From Bathymodiolus brooksi (taxonomy: Eukaryota; Mollusca; Bivalvia; Mytilida; Modiolidae): a DNA stretch of 64,000 nucleotides. The position numbers were made by a program, and so were the translations under genes. Where the stretch lies: NCBI GenBank assembly GCA_963680875.1, contig OY804589.1:27268353-27332352 (forward strand), in the 5' to 3' direction. Numbering within the stretch: the first letter of the stretch is position 1; every line of letters begins with the position of its first letter. Below, piece by piece: positions 33,000 to 43,410 of the stretch. The notes beneath the pieces were generated by a model. That model searched no databases, was not told the DNA's origin, and saw only the letters and a list, made by a program, of their open reading frames with translations.

Positions 33000-33740
33000 T
33001 CTCTTTTTTTTAATGTTTTTTTTTAATTCTAATATATCCCCTCCACCCCACCCCCGTGTATCCGCGCCTGCAGCGTGTTTATTTTACGATTTCTAATTAT
33101 ATTTTAATAACTGCATGGGCCTGATCCACACTTGGTAGAATTTGAATGTTTTTTGTTAATTTTGACAATTACATTTTCCCTTTTATCTGCAAAATATACA
33201 CGTTTCTTTTGGCTGTTATGCCCGACAGTGTTACATAACCTACAGGTGAATACAGACGGTCACTACCACCATTGCCATGGTGTCGTCATCATCGGTCTCT
33301 CCGTCGTCATCCATAAATACATCGGTAGCAATTGCTATTGCACAGTCGACGTCCATTTTGATAAATTAACTTCCTGTTCTCGTTCGCTCGATTCATCTGT
33401 CCAGCACACTGTAACGAGTACAAGTCCAGGACATCGAATCGAGCGTGTCCCTGTATATGTCGGTATATCTACCTTTAGCACCTGCGCACTCAAATGATCG
33501 ATTGGAAACAAACAAAAAATATTAATAACTTATTAAATCTGTTTTGTGTCATTAAAGTAATTGAAATAAATATTTGAATATATTATTACTCACACAATAG
33601 GAGTTTGATTCAATATATGTGCTCAAATTGCGCTGATTCCGTCATCATATGTGAAGGAGGCTAAACGGAACAGCCGTTGTGTGTCGGATTCTAATGTCGC
33701 CTAGGGTCATAAAAATTACCGTATTAGTCATATTAGAAAA
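33000..33740. other. Intergenic stretch without recognised gene
   Basis: A 121-codon frame at 33132-33497 has no recognised motif and includes a repeated CATCATCGGTCT/CGTCGTCATC stretch. I see no support for it as a gene. Confidence 0.4.
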
Positions 33741-33746
33741 TAAATA

Positions 33747-33896
33747 ATGCATGGCAGCCGTAGATTTGTGTACATTTAACCATGGGTTGGGCATTTGTAT
33801 TCGTATTTTATCCCTCGCTAACGCTCGGGAAAAAATTATCGAATATAAATGCCCAACCCATGGTTAAATGTGCACAAATCTACTGCTGCCATGAAT
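33747..33896. mobile_element. 150-bp TA-flanked foldback element
   Basis: The left arm ATGCATGGCAGCCGTAGATT, running to GGTTGGGCATTTGTATTCG, is inverted in the right arm ending GCTGCCATGAAT. TA flanks both ends (33745-33746, 33897-33898). The centre holds a smaller palindrome, CCCTCGCTAACGCTCGGG. It abuts the truncated 5' end of the next LINE. Confidence 0.7.
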
Positions 33897-33905
33897 TAAT
33901 TCTTA

Positions 33906-36072
33906 AATAACCTGTTCAACAAATCTCAAAACGAAAACAACATTATTAAATATAAAAAACAAAGAAATAAGGTAAATAATATGAAAAAAATAGCAAACTC
34001 TTCAAACCCAATGTATTGGAACATAATGAAGATGTTAATAAAATCTAACAAAAGAAATTATTGTATACCCCCACTCCGGAATTCAATTAATGATCAAAAT
34101 ATTGATGATATTGCTTATGACGATTCGGACAAATGCGAGTTATTGAATAAATATTTTAGCTCAATATCAAAACTGGACGAAGAAAATGTTACTCTCCCAC
34201 AGTTTGACTCAAAAACAAATAATATTATTCACGAAATACATATAACAGAGAACGAAATTATTGATGTTATTCAAATTCTTGACCCAAACAAAGCAACAGG
34301 ACCAGACAAAATAAGTAATAAAATGCTTAAAATTTCTCCTGAGAAAATTGCAAAGCCCCTTCTAATAATATTTAATAAATCTTTACAACAGAGCAAATAT
34401 CCTTCTAATTGGAAGAGTGCTCATGTTATTGCAATTTTCAAAAAGGGTGACACATCCCTACCCTCCAATTATCGCCCGATATCTTTAATAAGTTGTGTAG
34501 GTAAATTAATGGAACGAATAGTTTATAAGCATGTTTACAATCATCTTGTTAATAACAATCTCATATATAAATACCAATCGGGGTTTTTGCCAAAACATTC
34601 CACTGTCCATCAACTATTAGAACTATACAATTCGATCCTAAACTCTCTAGAAAAAAAAAGAATTTAGCTGCTTCGTCTTTTGCGATTTTTCTAAAGCTTT
34701 CGACAGGGTTTGGCATAAAGGTCTTATTCACAAAATGAATTCATACGGAATTCAAGGGAAGTTAATAAAATGGTTCGAAAACTATCTGTTCAAAAGAAGA
34801 CAAAAAGTAATTAATAAAAACTCTTGGTCAAGTTTCGAACCTGTCTCAGCTGGTGTACCCCAAGGGTCGGTATTGGGTCCCCTCATGTTTCTAATATACA
34901 TAAATGATATAGGAGAAAAATTTATATCGTTGAGTAGATTATTTGCTGACCACACATCACTCGGATATTCTAGTCAAAGTGTTGATCAAATAAAAACTGT
35001 AATCAATCATGATCTACTCGAACTAAATGCCTGGTCTAGTAAATGGCTAATGTCATTCAATCCCGAAAAAACAGAAATTTTGTTTTTCTCCAATACCGGT
35101 AACATAGACAACATCGAATTTTCTTTTAATGGCAAAAGTATCCCTTTATCTACTAGCCATAAGCATCTGGGAGTTATCCTCTCCCAAAATGCAAAATGGA
35201 ATGAACATTTAGAAAATATGATAACAAATATAACCAAACATTTAGGTATATTACGGAAATTAAAATTCAGTCTAAATAGATCCAACTTAGAAAAAATGTA
35301 TTTAGTCTACATTCGCCCCCTTTTTGAATACGCTTGTGAAGTCTGGGATAATTGTGGAAATGGCTATTCAGACAAATTAGAAAAACTTCAATTAGACGCT
35401 GCCAGAATTGTAACAGGTTTACCCATTTTTACAAAATCGGAGTATTTATATGCTGAGACAGGTTGGGAAACACTATCAGAGCGGAGATACCGCAGAAAAC
35501 TCCAATTATTTTTTAATATAAAATGTGGAATGGCACCTGAATACTTGCGTCATCTAGTTCCCCCAACTATTCAGAGTACTACTATATACCCTTTGCGAAA
35601 TGGTGATAATTTAATAGTTCCTTTCTGTAGACTCTCTATAACCAATTCGTCATGTATTCCTTCCACAGTTAAAGAATGGAATAAACTTGACATTGCAATC
35701 AGAAAATTAGATTCATTATCCAAATTCAAAAACGCTATTCGTCTTAACAGCCAATCAAATAAGATCTCAGTTCCCAAACTTTATTACTATGGCCCTAGAA
35801 AGTTAAACGTGATCCTAACACAAATTAGATGTACAGCTTCTTTCCTCAACCATGATCTACATAAGGTTCATATTTTATCTAGCCCAGCGTGTAGCTGCGG
35901 TGCCCCCCAAGAAGATGCGAACCACTTCTTTTTTGTTTGTACCAAATATTCTGAAATAAGAAATGAACTGTTTCTCAGCATAAGCGATTTGTCTCAATCG
36001 ATCAATACTTCACTTCTCACTTCAGGAAGTGAATTAATTGCTTTATTTTTGATTCAGTTTTCCGATTCATAA
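33906..36072 (+). pseudogene. LINE reverse transcriptase, one frameshift and a mutated catalytic motif
   Basis: Frame 1 (to TAG 34665) has GPDKISNKMLKISPEKIAKP, NYRPISLISCVGKLMERIVY and YQSGFLPKHSTVHQLLELYN. A 9-A run at 34651-34659 puts the rest one frame out, and the next frame carries CDFSKAFDRVWHKGL, AGVPQGSVLGPLMFLIYIND and the C-terminal CSCGAPQEDANHFFFVCTKY zinc-knuckle-like block. The catalytic FADD box reads F-A-D-H (34942-34953), so one metal-binding Asp is lost. The copy is therefore dead even apart from the frameshift. Confidence 0.8.
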
Positions 36073-36132
36073 AAAGGCCTAAACGATTTCTAATCGTTTA
36101 ATGTACTAACCAAACATCATCCAGCATCCATA

Positions 36133-36151
36133 CACACACACACACACACAT
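36133..36151 (+). repeat. (CA)n microsatellite
   Basis: A pure CA run lies in the LINE 3' UTR. Confidence 0.85.
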
Positions 36152-36411
36152 ACTTTTTCTTCATTTCTTTTTACTCGTTTACTATTTTCAGCTATATTAT
36201 ATGATAAAATTGTATTTTCTTGTTTTCTTGTGCATTCTCAATATAATGTAATAATGATTGTATATATAGGAGAAGACTCCATAAGTTGGTAAAACTTGTG
36301 TCTGATCCTCTTTGTATCATTGATCAAATAAAATAATTATAAACTAACAATTTCAAATATCCATAAATAAGTTGTTCCTTGTACTATTTTTAGACAACAC
36401 ACAAAGAGGCG

Positions 36412-36420
36412 TATTTATAA
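36412..36420 (+). promoter_or_regulatory. Possible TATA element of the Ig-domain gene
   Basis: TATTTATAA lies in a GC-richer stretch between the LINE end and the signal-peptide exon, 172 bases before the ATG. Distance and context are plausible, but there is no independent support. Confidence 0.25.
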
Positions 36421-36592
36421 AGTAAACCCCGGATAAAGGCTGGGAACTGTTCCGTAAGTTTGACTGGTTAGACTCTAGTGCGCTTGTTGCCAATGGAAAA
36501 GTCGGTCACATTCACCGGCACATGTGCTAATGAGATTATGTTAGAATTAAAATTAGTAGAGGAGAAAACAGCTGAATAGTGTGGAAGTAAAT

Positions 36593-36659
36593 ATGTTTCT
36601 TAATCCAATTTTTTGTTTTATCATTATAATGTCAGGCTTTCAATCATCAGCCGGTCCAG
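36593..36659 (+). CDS. Signal-peptide exon of an Ig-domain protein
   Basis: ATG at 36593 gives MFLNPIFCFIIIMSGFQSSA then GP and one spare base. That is a short N-region, a hydrophobic core (IFCFIIIM) and a small-residue cleavage region (SSA). The donor CCAG|GTATGT follows. The exon ends in phase 1, the usual phase between a signal-peptide exon and an Ig exon. The next suitable phase-1 acceptor with Ig coding is at 58879, and the joint reads SSAGP-V-SLIVQDD. Linking the two over 22 kb is an inference. Confidence 0.5.
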
Positions 36660-37586
36660 GTATGTTATAGAGATAAAAGTTTACGGCTGTAAAGTAGAAA
36701 TAGAATAAATATGAAATACGAAATACGAAATATTTTATTAAAGAAAGCTCAATAATGAACATTTGTCAATGACAGCATAGACACAACAAAGAATAAATTT
36801 TCACAACAATCAAACTGTGTACAAACGGACCCGGCAAAAAATGTTTGGACTCGTGCATATCTAATTCCGGAACGGAACCGGACTGTAAGAAGGCAAGAAG
36901 AAGGTAAGAATTCTGTTTATTTATTTGTTTTTTGCATGAACTTGGGGGAAATAAATGCTTTATTAACCATTTCCTGCTGTCAGATGAAACATTTTGGCTA
37001 TGTTATCGTATATTAATTGAGAAATAAGCGACAATGTGCCGCAAAATGACGATCAGCTTGACCCCAACCCCGAATTTCGCTCAGTTTCTCTTTGAATTGC
37101 TCACATTGAATGGAACGAAATGTATTGAAGGAACGATTGATGAATAAAGATGACAAGAATCGTCACTTTGTGCTTTTAATTATTGATATAAGTAAGCACG
37201 GAGCGAAAGAAATGGGTCATATCAAAATGCAGGACCCGGTTTCGTGAATGATGTTACAGCATGATGACCCGGTTTTGTTCTCTTAAAGCTTTGATTATGA
37301 AATTTTGTGTAGGTAAATCGTATAAATAAAAACGACACAGTCACTGGTATATCAGTTTACAAAACACTTAATATCTCCTTGAGAAATTAATCCCGCTAGA
37401 TCCTTGTATGTATATCGTATATAATAGACAATAATTCGTATGTAGGTAGGCATTTAAACAGGTGCGACAAATTAGTCACTTCACGAATTACACATAAAAT
37501 ACGTACACTGAATTTATGACAATACAAACCATCTGCAGATCAACATGAATTACTTATAAATTTGACAAGGCTGATTCGATTCGTGA

Positions 37587-40500
37587 CACTACATTTTGGG
37601 AATAGTAACTCAAAAGGTGCATTTAATGGGTGGCACTTCATATAGGAGACAGCTACTTGAAAGGCTCATTTAATGGGTGGGGTAATTACTTAAAAGGTAC
37701 ATTTAATGGATGGTACTTCATATGGGGATAGCTACTCGAAATATATATTTAATGGGTGTCACTTCATATTGGGGAATATTTACTCAACATGCATATTCAA
37801 TGGGGACCACGTCATTTTGGGGATAGTTACTCAAAAGGTTCATTAAATGGGGAGCACTTCATTTTGGGGATAGTTACTCAAAAGATTCATTAAATGTGGA
37901 GCACTTCATTTTGGGGATAGTTACTCAAAAGGTTCATTAAATGGGTGGCACTTCATTTTGGGGATAGTTACTCAAAAGATTCATTAAATGGGGAGCACTT
38001 CATTTTGGGGATAGTTACTCAAAAGATTCATTAAATGGGGAGCACTTCATTTTGGGGATAGTTACTCAAAAGGTTCATTAAATGGGGAGCACTTCATTTT
38101 GGGGATAGTTACTCAAAAGATTCATTAAATGGGGAGCACTTCATTTTGGGGATAGTTACTCAAAAGATTCATTAAATGTGGAGCACTTCATTTTGGGGAT
38201 AGTTACTCAAAAGATTCATTAAATGGGGAGCACTTCATTTTGGGGATAGTTACTCAAAAGGTTCATTAAATGGGGAGCACTTCATTTTGGGGATAGTTAC
38301 TCAAAAGATTCATTAAATGGGTGGCACTTCATTTTGGGGATAGTTACTCAAAAGATTCATTAAATGGGGAGCACTTCATTTTGGGGATAGTTACTCAAAA
38401 GATTCATTAAATGGGGAGCACTTCATTTTGGGGATAGTTACTCAAAAGATTCATTAAATGTGGAGCACTTCATTTTGGGGATAGTTACTCAAAAGATTCA
38501 TTAAATGTGGAGCACTTCATTTTGGGGATAGTTACTCAAAAGATTCATTAAATGGGGAGCACTTCATTTTGGGGATAGTTACTCAAAAGGTTCATTAAAT
38601 GGGGAGCACTTCATTTTGGGGATAGTTACTCAAAAGGTTCATTAAATGGGGAGCACTTCATTTTGGGGATAGTTACTCAAAAGATTCATTAAATGGGTGG
38701 CACTTCATTTTGGGGATAGTTACTCAAAAGATTCATTAAATGGGGAGCACTTCATTTTGGGGATAGTTACTCAAAAGATTCATTAAATGGGGAGCACTTC
38801 ATTTTGGGGATAGTTACTCAAAAGGTTCATTAAATGGGGAGCACTTCATTTTGGGGATAGTTACTCAAAAGATTCATTAAATGGGTGGCACTTCATTTTG
38901 GGGATAGTTACTCAAAAGATTCATTAAATGGGGAGCACTTCATTTTGGGGATAGTTACTCAAAAGATTCATTAAATGGGGAGCACTTCATTTTGGGGATA
39001 GTTACTCAAAAGATTCATTAAATGTGGAGCACTTCATTTTGGGGATAGTTACTCAAAAGATTCATTAAATGTGGAGCACTTCATTTTGGGGATAGTTACT
39101 CAAAAGATTCATTAAATGGGGAGCACTTCATTTTGGGGATAGTTACTCAAAAGATTCATTAAATGGGGAGCACTTCATTTTGGGGATAGTTACTCAAAAG
39201 ATTCATTAAATGGGGAGCACTTCATTTTGGGGATAGTTACTCAAAAGATTCATTAAATGGGGAGCACTTCATTTTGGGGATAGTTACTCAAAAGATTCAT
39301 TAAATGGGGAGCACTTCATTTTGGGGATAGTTACTCAAAAGGTTCATTAAATGGGGAGCACTTCATTTTGGGGATAGTTACTCAAAAGATTCATTAAATG
39401 GGTGGCACTTCATTTTGGGGATAGTTACTCAAAAGATTCATTAAATGGGGAGCACTTCATTTTGGGGATAGTTACTCAAAAGATTCATTAAATGGGGAGC
39501 ACTTCATTTTGGGGATAGTTACTCAAAAGATTCATTAAATGTGGAGCACTTCATTTTGGGGATAGTTACTCAAAAGATTCATTAAATGTGGAGCACTTCA
39601 TTTTGGGGATAGTTACTCAAAAGATTCATTAAATGGGGAGCACTTCATTTTGGGGATAGTTACTCAAAAGGTTCATTAAATGGGGAGCACTTCATTTTGG
39701 GGATAGTTACTCAAAAGGTTCATTAAATGGGGAGCACTTCATTTTGGGGATAGTTACTCAAAAGATTCATTAAATGGGTGGCACTTCATTTTGGGGATAG
39801 TTACTCAAAAGATTCATTAAATGGGGAGCACTTCATTTTGGGGATAGTTACTCAAAAGATTCATTAAATGGGGAGCACTTCATTTTGGGGATAGTTACTC
39901 AAAAGATTCATTAAATGTGGAGCACTTCATTTTGGGGATAGTTACTCAAAAGATTCATTAAATGTGGAGCACTTCATTTTGGGGATAGTTACTCAAAAGG
40001 TTCATTAAATGGGTGGCACTTCATTTTGGGGATAGTTACTCAAAAGATTCATTAAATGGGGAGCACTTCATTTTGGGGATAGTTACTCAAAAGATTCATT
40101 AAATGTGGAGCACTTCATTTTGGGGATAGTTACTCAAAAGATTCATTAAATGTGGAGCACTTCATTTTGGGGATAGTTACTCAAAAGGTTCATTAAATGG
40201 GTGGCACTTCATTTTGGGGATAGTTACTCAAAAGGTTCATTAAATGGGTGGCACTTCATTTTGGGAATAGTTACTCAAAAGATTCATTAAATGGGGAGCA
40301 CTTCATTTTGGGGATAGTTACTCAAAAGGTTCATTAAATGGGGAGCACTTCATTTTGGCGATAGTTACTCAAAAGGTTCATTAAATGTGGAGCACTTCAT
40401 TTTGGCGATAGTTACTCAAAAGGTTCATTAAATGGGTGGCACTTCATTTTGGGGATAGTTACTCAAAAGGTTCATTAAATGGGTGGCACTTCATTTTGGG

Positions 40501-40865
40501 GATAGTTACTCAAAAGGTTCATTAAATGTGGAGCACTTCATTTTGGGGATAGTTACTCAAAAGGTTCATTAAATGTGGAGCACTTCATTTTGGGGATAGT
40601 TACTCAAAAGGTTCATTAAATGTGGAGCACTTCATTTTGGGGATAGTTACTCAAAAGGTTCATTAAATGGGTGGCACTTCATTTTGGGGATAGTTACTCA
40701 AAAGGTTCATTAAATGGGGAGCACTTCATTTTGGGGATAGTTACTCAAAAGGTTCATTAAATGTGTGGCACTTCATATTGGGGATAGCTACTCAAAAGGT
40801 TCATTAAATGGGGAGCACTTCATTTTGGTGATAGTTACTCAAAAGATTCATTTCATGGGTAGCAG
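37587..40865 (+). repeat. 47-bp satellite array, about 69 copies with higher-order order
   Basis: The unit has TTCATTAAATGGGGAGCACT, TCATTTTGGGGATAGTTACT and CAAAAGA, 47 bases in all. Variants differ at three spots: AAAGA/AAAGG, and GGGGAGC, GTGGAGC or GGGTGGC. Units at both edges are more diverged. The variants recur in a set order over about eight units, so multi-unit blocks were copied. No protein is implied. Confidence 0.9.
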
Positions 40866-40896
40866 TCGCACTATGAGGGTGAATCTTTACTCAAAA

Positions 40897-41102
40897 GAGT
40901 GCGGTAAATCGTGGGTTCGAGCCCCGTGTCAGGTCGATCCATCCAATGTCTACAAGCTTGGCTTCTCTGCTAAGCACGCAGCATTTACGAGTAAAAGCAA
41001 AGATTGGTTGGGTAAGATCAGGATAATGTGTCTGAGTGGAGCGACATGTCTACCCACTGACTATTGTTTCACTGAGCTAACAATTAATAAATCCAACTAA
41101 GT
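40897..41102 (+). repeat. SINE family A, 5'-truncated
   Basis: It starts GAGTGCGGTAAATCGTGGGT, then TTCGAGCCCC, the CTCTGCTAAGCACGCAGCAT body and the tail TTAATAAATCCAACTAAG. It directly follows the 47-bp array. Confidence 0.7.
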
Positions 41103-41129
41103 GCGTTGGTTTAATTACAAGGCGGACAT

Positions 41130-41345
41130 CAGGGGCGGTTCCAGGTTTTCATGTTTAGGAGGGAGGCGCGAAAATTGTTGGGGTATTTCGTGTGGATAAT
41201 CACAATTTTACGCCAAAAAATCATATTTTTTCTAACTTCAGAGGTAGGCGCGAAAATTGTTGGGGTATTTCGTGTAAAAAAAATCACGATTTTACGCCAA
41301 AAAATCATATTCTTCCAATTTTAGGGGGCGGTGGTTATATCCTAC
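41130..41345 (+). repeat. hAT-like MITE fragment with internal duplication
   Basis: The left end CAGGGGCGGTTCCAGG matches the CAGGGGCGGATCCAGG end of the complete copy at 52148. The internal word 'GGCGCGAAAATTGTTGGGGT' plus 'ATTTCGTGT..CACGATTTTACGCC' occurs twice in tandem. The right end is not found. Confidence 0.55.
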
Positions 41346-41752
41346 GCACTGCACTATTTAACGTAATAAAGTAATTAGAACTGCACCTTGTAGGTCACAA
41401 ACACAGGTAGCATAACAATGGACGTCTAGAATTTCGTAAGGGGAAAATCAGTTAAAATGTGGTTTCTAAAATAATCAAAATGTGCTCAAAACTGTATTAC
41501 TAATTACAGAGACATTAGTGTTATCATCTGAAAATGGAATTTAAAAAAAAAATGGACTTAAATGCATCTTATGAACTGTGTATTATTATCAATCGAGATA
41601 TGTGAGTAGCTATTGTTTACTTTGTACTTGAGTTCAACTCACCTGTGTGGATATACATGTACATGTATCGTATAATATGACTATATACTAGTAAACTATA
41701 AATGACATTAAATAACATCATCTCAGTAACTACTATAGTATAACATAAGTAT

Positions 41753-42729
41753 ATGAGAAGAAATATTAGAATGGGGAAAAAAAATCAGGAACAAAATGGT
41801 GGCCGAACTAATAGTAGGAATAGAAGCAATAAACAACAGAAAACTGAATTTTCGGCCCTTACGTCTGAACAACGCAAACGTTTCCTCTCCAGTGAAACAT
41901 CTGACATTGGCGAAGAAGCCGAGGTACTTCTAGATGCAATTCTAGGCGCACTTAGTAGCAAAGAGACAATGGACCGCTTCGTAACTGCACTAGTATACCC
42001 GAAATAAAAGCAAAACTAATAGAGCACCTTGTTCCTTCCCTTGAAATTCGAATAGCTGAAGTTATACAGCCTTTAAAACAAGACATAATACAACTCGAAG
42101 ACAAAATTACAGAAACTGACATGAGAACGGATGATCTTGAGCAGTATGGCAGACGGCATAGCTTAAGGATTTCTGGCATACCGGAATCGCATAAAGAACA
42201 CACTGATATGCTCATCTGTGAATTTCTAAAGAATGAACTAAATATTGAAATAAACATGGGCAATATTGATCGTTCGCATCGGGTAGGTCAGAAAAAACCC
42301 AACTTAAATAGGCCTATAGCTGTACGGTTTATCAATTACCGCCTCAAAGAACACGTATACGCTAATCGAATGTACCTTAAAAAGGGTTATTATATTAATG
42401 AATCATTATCCAAAGGAAGATCTAGTTTATTCTATAAGGCTAGACAACTGAAGAAACAAAAGTTAATCCTTGATACGTGGACAAGAGATGGTAACATTTT
42501 TGTAAAAACCCTAGATAGTACCGTTAAAGTATGTTCACGGGAAAGTCAATTGCCGATCACATTTGCTCCAAAGACCTCGGTTCCTAAACCATTCAAAACT
42601 GGGCAGAAGCCAAAACCAAACGAACAAGAACCAGCTCACAAGTCCAATAATGCCGTAATTGTGACAGAAGTCCAGGTTCATTCCAATCCTGAACCTTGTA
42701 CAGTAAACAACGGGGGTGAAGAAATTTAA
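41753..42729 (+). pseudogene. LINE ORF1 (L1 ORF1-like coiled coil and RRM), one frameshift
   Basis: The first frame (from ATG 41753) has a basic N-terminus and SETSDIGEEAEVLLDAILGA. One base is lost near 41990-42003, and the next frame continues IKAKLIEHLVPSLEIRIAEV into a coiled coil, then LEQYGRRHSLRISGIPESHK. That block and the following RSHRVGQKK..RPIAVRFINY are the RRM-like domain of LINE ORF1 proteins that bind element RNA. The C-terminus is Pro/Lys-rich and ends at TAA 42727-42729. Confidence 0.7.
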
Positions 42730-42767
42730 CTCCTTTCGTCTACAGTAATTAATACGTCGGACAATGT

Positions 42768-43046
42768 ATAAAAAAAAAAAAAAAAAAAAAATGATACTAT
42801 AATAAACTTATTTTTTTGTTGTTATATAAATGTTTACTTCTCAGGGAAACTCCAATCTATACTGTTTACTTCTGTGTTACGTTAAGCAAATTAACATTCA
42901 GTCTATTTATAATATTAGTAAATAATAAGCTTCCTAAGTTGTTTGTCATATTATATATAAATGTTTACTGTTTTCAGGGAAATTCCAATTTATACTGGTT
43001 ACTCCTGTGTAATTTTAAACAAATTTACACTCTATTAATAATATAA
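42768..43046 (+). repeat. A run and ~130-bp tandem duplication in the ORF1-ORF2 linker
   Basis: A pure A run of about 23 bases is followed by TATATAAATGTTTAC..CAGGGAAA..CTCC repeated at 42822 and 42952, with about 85% identity. The linker to 43410 has no other coding sequence. Confidence 0.65.
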
Positions 43047-43410
43047 CCAGAGAGGTATCTCTGATATTAGTAAACCAGTCAAACCTATTCAATGGGCAAA
43101 GTTGGAATTTAATATTATTCTATAAATAGAAACTATATGGATTACCTTAATTGGCTTTCCCCTTATCTATCATTTATCTTTTAAATGCATGTGTATTATA
43201 TTATGTTCTTATGTTTTTGTGTAACTCTTTGTTTGTATTCTCAATTCTTCAGAATACTTTTTGTTCGTTATTTTTCATTTCAAATTAATTGTGATTTTTT
43301 GAGTCATGTGATATATGCAATCTACTTGGTCAAGGTCATGTCAGTATTATTATTAGCACAAGATGGCCGCCCCCAGTGCAGCGAAGTTCTAATGTTTATT
43401 TCAGACACCA

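Larger units (their letters stand above)
33903..36345 (+). mobile_element. 5'-truncated LINE (CR1/L2/Jockey-like)
   Basis: Reverse transcriptase and C-terminal domain are followed by a 3' UTR with (CA)n at 36133-36151 and a tail 'GAAGACTCCATAAGTTGGTA', 'AAACTTGTGTCTGATCC'. The same tail ends the LINE fragment at the end of the window, which fixes the 3' boundary near 36345. The endonuclease and ORF1 are missing. Confidence 0.75.

Noticed and set aside
32453..33013. Plus-strand ORFs over the Harbinger transposase
   Set aside because: They are shadows of the minus-strand transposase frame.
36796..36901. Cys-rich exon reading KLCTNGPGKKCLDSCISNSG and ending at AG|GTAAG
   Set aside because: The donor is good, but no acceptor AG lies between the in-frame stop (TAA near 36793) and the coding part, so it cannot be an internal exon as read.
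37587..40865. CRISPR-like array
   Set aside because: Units are contiguous with no unique spacers, and the genome is animal. It is a satellite.
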